From Euwallacea fornicatus (taxonomy: Eukaryota; Arthropoda; Insecta; Coleoptera; Curculionidae), in NCBI RefSeq assembly GCF_040115645.1, contig NC_089567.1:434001-498000 (forward strand): DNA of 64,000 bases. The letters are read 5' to 3'. Of the stretch, positions 59,691-64,000 are shown in pieces. Position 1 is the stretch's first letter. Every line of letters begins with the position of its first letter. The position numbers and the translations under genes are program-made. The notes beneath the pieces are model-generated. The model searched no databases. It was not told the origin of the DNA and worked only from the letters and a program-made list of their open reading frames with translations.

Positions 59691-62318
59691 ACTATTGCTC
59701 TTTAAAGATGACCTTTAATTTGTTCGTATTCTGAAATCCTAAAACAACACATTCGGTTGTCAAGGAAATGATAATACATCAGCGTAGTGCATAAACATTT
59801 ACGTAACAGTATTAAGGTTCATTACTTTGCACTTGTGTGTAATTGCCGTTTTTCGGCTACAAATCAACGTAACGTTAGTAGTATATTACTGATAAACGAG
59901 TAGAAAATTGTCTGTTAATGCAATATGCTGACTAAAACGATAATGACATTACTATCTTCACAACTATTCACAAAGGCGACCGCTATTACGTAAAATTCCA
60001 CAAAATCTTTTGTTGCGGATTCGTTTACACTCTCTGGAATTCTTGCAATTTATACAGCAGCACGAAAAGTTAGGATTCCCTACAATGCAAATTAAGATAT
60101 ATTTTAACATTTTTTTTGCTAATATAGTATGGCTATACCCGTTTGATCAAGAAAAGCTCAGTTAGCTTTTGAAATATTGTTAAAATCAACGATTTCCATT
60201 TTCGAAAAAAGCAAACAAATCGCGCTAACAAGACTGAAAATTGGTGGCACTGCTTTTTCATCTAATATAAATTTATGGCCTGTTTGGATAGTTTTTTGAA
60301 TTTTGTCAGGTGAAGTACGGCATGTGCGCACATGGCAGGAGCGATGTTCTTAACTCGTATATCCGATATAGCCAAATATCGCATTCGGAGGAGTTTGGCG
60401 ATAGAAAAAATCATAAGTAAAATAAAATTAAAAATGAAACAACTAATTGCTTAACACAGAGATGGTAAGCGAGTTTCTTATGCCTTATGGAGAAATAAAA
60501 GATTGGGCTTCCGATTCTTGAGAAGCTCTTGACGAAAAAAAAAGAACCATACGTTTGCGGTGTGATTTATGGCCAAGGGAATTGGCTCATGACATTCGAT
60601 AATAAATTATTATCAATAATATGAAGTTATAATTGAATGATTAATTATAATTTTATAGTTTGGTTTTCGCGTCATTAATTAATTTGTTCCATTTACCTTC
60701 AAACCACTTTATCGTTTATTTATTATCCTCTTACTGTAGAGGTATTATGTCTTAAATACACTCATGCATGGATTATTTATCGCGTTTATTTGAACGTTTG
60801 ATTGATGTATGTACTTCGCATTGTGTGGTACCATCGCCGTGCGAGTACTTCTCTATGGCTTCGCGAGTATATTGCTTACGCGTTATTGTTTTCTTCTATT
60901 AAATGTAATTACAAAGTAGGATACAGCATGGCATGGCTATTATACGAGTACGGCTTATAGTTTAGGACTGACGTTATAGTATTTTAAATGGTTTTTGTAC
61001 CAGTTGTGCACAAAAGCATTAGTAAAATCAAACCATCGCGCCATCTATATTTTGAAAAGTACAAGTAATTAGAGTTGAAAGACGTGACGACATCATATTG
61101 TAGAACTCTATAATATCGATTGTATTGTTTCGTATGTACGACTCTAGGTGGCACTCCAATAATAAGACACTACGTATTTGAAAAAATTATTTTATTTCCA
61201 TAAAAACCTATATACTCAAATTTCAAAGTATCATTCAATAGCTAAGAGGTCAATTCCAATTAAGTATCTTAAGATCAATCAGATAATTTTTCGCACACAC
61301 CTTGAATCGTGGAGCTCCTGCAATTGTTGAAATACAGCAAATCTCATTTGTCATCTTCAGCACATTGGTCATTCTTCGTTGTTGTCCTTAGTAAAAAAGA
61401 CGATTATATTAAAGCGTCTTTTTTGGAAAGAAGGTTTTTTTCTGGTTCTGGAATTTTAATATACTGTCTGGACTATCGATCGAACTTCGAAATCATTGAG
61501 AGGTCGAACTATGTCTGTGTCGTTTCACTGTACTTTTTAATGCAAATGTGACTCGTGATGTAGTAGGATCACAGATTTTCATTACCAAATGTTAATACGG
61601 TTGTTCGTTTTCAAAGTTTTCCACGAAATGTGGTGCGAATTACATCAGAATTTGGCATGAGAACGAACCGTTTCGAGTCGACATAAACGAAAACTTGTCT
61701 TCTATTTAGATTTCTTATAATAAATCCTCTCTAACAGTCGGAACAACGTAGTATCTATCGGCATTAACGTACCGGTATGCACCTCGAATCTCCGACAGAA
61801 TAATGACTCTTTAAGTTTATCTGAAGCCGCATCTTCAGATGTGTATCGCCCACTATGGGCGGAACCTTATTCTATTGTGATGCTGACCACTATTCTTGTT
61901 CGAACTACTTAGACGGTAACGGCTATGTAAGGTTACAGGGTGTACGGTATTTTACAACGAAATATCAAAAGTATTGATCCGCAAATCCACTCCTTCCAAT
62001 TTGTTAAGGAGCAAAGAGGAATGCAGTCAAGATTTAACCTGATAACTACTGAAACCTGTATATCCATGTTTAATCGAATAGAGTTCTGCCTGGTTGGTAT
62101 TGGTTAGGTAAGGTATTCCGAAAAGTAAGAAGATGTGGGGTGTTCGGACAGGAAATGCGCATTTTCAGAGCTTATAGAGAAAAACTAATATAGTATGTAT
62201 ACGTACGGACTTCATTATAATAATATCGACTTTTATTGATAAAAAGTATTACTTTTGAGTGGAAAAAATGTGTCCTTGATTTTTCACTACATTTGCTTGC
62301 TTATTGCATATCCATTGA
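59691..62318. other. Unannotated stretch
   Basis: No gene supported. A TTACAGGGTGTACGG end-like motif sits at about 61934 and a GGGGTGTTCGGAC at 62140, probably debris of the CAGGGTGT family. Confidence 0.35.
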
Positions 62319-62420
62319 CGATTCTTCTCTGAAGCTGATAGGCCGAGAATAGATTTTAGTTTTTAAATAACCCAAAATGTAAAAATCCAGAGATTTTAGG
62401 CCTGGGCTATACGGAGGCCA
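62319..62420 (-). pseudogene. Mariner-like transposase C-terminal fragment
   Basis: An uninterrupted 34-codon minus-strand run reads WPPYSPGLKSLDFYILGYLK then TKIYSRPISFREES. It is the same block as in the element at 2179-3673 and matches the catalytic-domain end of mariner-like transposases (final Asp in LDFY). The rest of the gene is not readable. Confidence 0.7.
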
Positions 62421-63314
62421 TCTTATGGCCTCCGTCGATTCCAAAACCATTACTAAATTAGATTTTATAGGTGATACCTATAAAAGCTCACCGCTATCAT
62501 AAGTCTTAAGATTAAAATGCCGTTCCGGCAATCCTTGCGTGCCAAAGAAAATAGCAAACCAACCCATTGTCAGGCTGGACACGAAATTTGATTGCGATAT
62601 ATTAGCTGGAAAACATTATAATAACGATGGCCATTCGATAGCCGCTTAAGTGGTATGCCTTGTGTCGATTTCCATGTTAAAAGCCCATAAAGAGTCTACA
62701 ACGTATTAGAGGCATCTGGTGGGATGCAAGAGTTCTTTTAATTTCTGCACTTTACATTTGTATGGGCTATTAGTCGGTAATCTGGTGTTCTGGGATCGCG
62801 AGGTGGTTTAAAAATGTGCGGCTACCGCCATCCTCGAGGAGGTCCCCAAGTCCCTGGAGAATTTTTGCTGTTTCCTCTGGCATCCCTAATGGCTTAATCT
62901 GTAGCCATCGAGCTTCGCTTACAATACTTACTTAAATCCTTTTATATTTCATTGTTTTTGTTTGAATATGATTTTTCAAATTTTGTCGATTTTCCACGGT
63001 AAAATGTTTCGGTTTTACATTTTCATCGAAATTGACCCACCAGTCATTTATCGAAGAGACGACGTATATAGAAATACGGTTTTGCTACCATCAGAAACTC
63101 TAGTGGAAAGACTGGAGAAGCTTTATTGCAGAGATGCGAGCGGAACAAGAAAGTTTGTTTGAATAGGCAAAACTTTGTTTCAGTTCTGCAATCGCTGCTT
63201 TATATTTTCACGAACCGAACTACCAATCGCAATATTCGCTTTCAATGTTATGCTATGTATGCAAAATGCATATAAAATGTATATAAACCTAATGTCGTCA
63301 TGTGAGAAGATTAA
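62421..63314. other. Unannotated stretch
   Basis: No gene or clear repeat recognised. Confidence 0.3.
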
Positions 63315-63504
63315 GGCCTATTACGACTTTATGCCTCATTTCACCTCGCGTTTAATTAACTCAAGCACCCCAAAGACCGGTTTAGTTTGCATTAGATCTC
63401 GTCAGTTCACTTCATCTCAAGCCAATTAAACGTAGGCACAAGTTGGCAGTGTCAACGGTAAGTATGTTGAGCCTGCAGGAAAATATTCTACCAGCGCCAT
63501 CTAC
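63315..63504 (+). repeat. Dispersed repeat, copy B
   Basis: Second full copy of the repeat at 57186-57350, about 6 kb away in the same orientation, ending in CCTGCAGGAAAATATTCT and CAGCGCCATCTAC. It includes TTAATTAACTCAAGCACCCC, found inverted inside the foldback at 57.6 kb. Confidence 0.6.
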
Positions 63505-63739
63505 AAAAAATTGAAAAACCTGAAATATACTAGATTCAGAATTTCTCTTGTATTTTGGAAAATTTTCGTTTTTGAGTGGGATGTAACGTGGGCACGAGCA
63601 TACTAGAAGAGGTGTCTAATCCGGCGATCTTTCTGGCAGCTTCACGGGAACTCAACTATCGCTCCAACCCTGGACTTGCCGGCTGAAGGAGGTATTTTTT
63701 GACTGGTAAAGCAAAAAATTCGCATATACTCAAGGAGGA

Positions 63740-64000
63740 GTACACGCAAAATTCATATAAATCCTATATGGGGGCAGGCATTTTAAGAGACAAAATTATT
63801 GGGCCGGTCTTCCTTGGAATAACATTAATGGAACATTTCCATTTGGAGCTCTTGTGAAACATTAAACACCTACTCATTGCCCGATATTTAGAAAACTAAG
63901 TTGATAAAAATGCAGTTTCGGTCCGATGAGGATAACCTCCATGTTCAATAAGTTGGAACTCCCCCTCATCACGGTCTACCAGTTAGAGAGTGGCTCCAAT
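63740..64000 (+). pseudogene. Mariner-like transposase fragment, runs off the window
   Basis: The plus strand reads YMGAGILRDKIIGPVFL followed by MEHFHLELL, matching the IIGPHFIEGNLN block of the 38-kb element and the position just before the second catalytic Asp. Stops follow soon after. The element may continue past the right edge. Confidence 0.55.

Noticed and set aside
1..64000. tRNA, rRNA, CRISPR arrays, bacterial operons or phage
   Set aside because: No B-box-like tRNA motif with a foldable cloverleaf, no rRNA, no spaced short repeats. Genes are spliced, so the DNA is eukaryotic.

Overview
The window is nuclear DNA of an animal, most likely an insect. It is AT-rich, its genes are split by short GT-AG introns, and it carries many decayed Tc1/mariner-type transposons. 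The rhomboid gene is of the Drosophila Rho-1/Rho-3 type. A full-length PARN gene is present, which to my knowledge Drosophila melanogaster lacks, so a non-drosophilid insect is likely. A beetle is a guess from overall feel, not proven by the sequence.

The left third (about 5.1-23 kb) is a compact gene cluster of five protein genes. I rebuilt their exons by hand and checked the splice phases: (1) the last three exons of a rhomboid intramembrane protease (+); (2) PGS1, phosphatidylglycerophosphate synthase (-), complete in 3 exons, 485 aa; (3) HAGH, glyoxalase II (+), 6 exons, 303 aa with a separate leader exon, so mitochondrial and cytosolic forms are possible; (4) a 224-aa protein joining a TFPT-like coiled coil to a C-terminal HMG box (-), probably an INO80-complex subunit, with one apparent GC-AG intron; (5) PARN, poly(A)-specific ribonuclease (+), 12 exons, 588 aa, all catalytic residues present. 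PGS1/HAGH and the HMG protein/PARN are head-to-head pairs; rhomboid/PGS1 and HAGH/HMG protein are tail-to-tail. PGS1 and HAGH both serve mitochondria, but nothing in the sequence shows coregulation.

The right two thirds (about 23-64 kb) hold no gene I can support. They are a transposon graveyard: two Tc1-like elements with Sleeping Beauty-style inverted/direct repeat ends (23.9-25.6 and 45.2-46.8 kb), another Tc1-like element (31.0-32.4 kb), a mariner-like element with roughly 160-bp terminal inverted repeats (38.0-39.6 kb), several fragments of related mariner-like transposases, a classical mariner fragment, and many short foldback/MITE-like elements that begin with a CAGGGTGT-type end next to TA. 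One of these has a perfect 120-bp inverted repeat. There is also a 44-bp minisatellite and a dispersed repeat family around 57-63.5 kb.

No tRNA, rRNA or CRISPR array was seen. I found no convincing new multi-gene system. The best leads are the TFPT-HMG architecture with its GC-AG intron, the HAGH leader exon, the perfect inverted repeat, and the nested TIR family.
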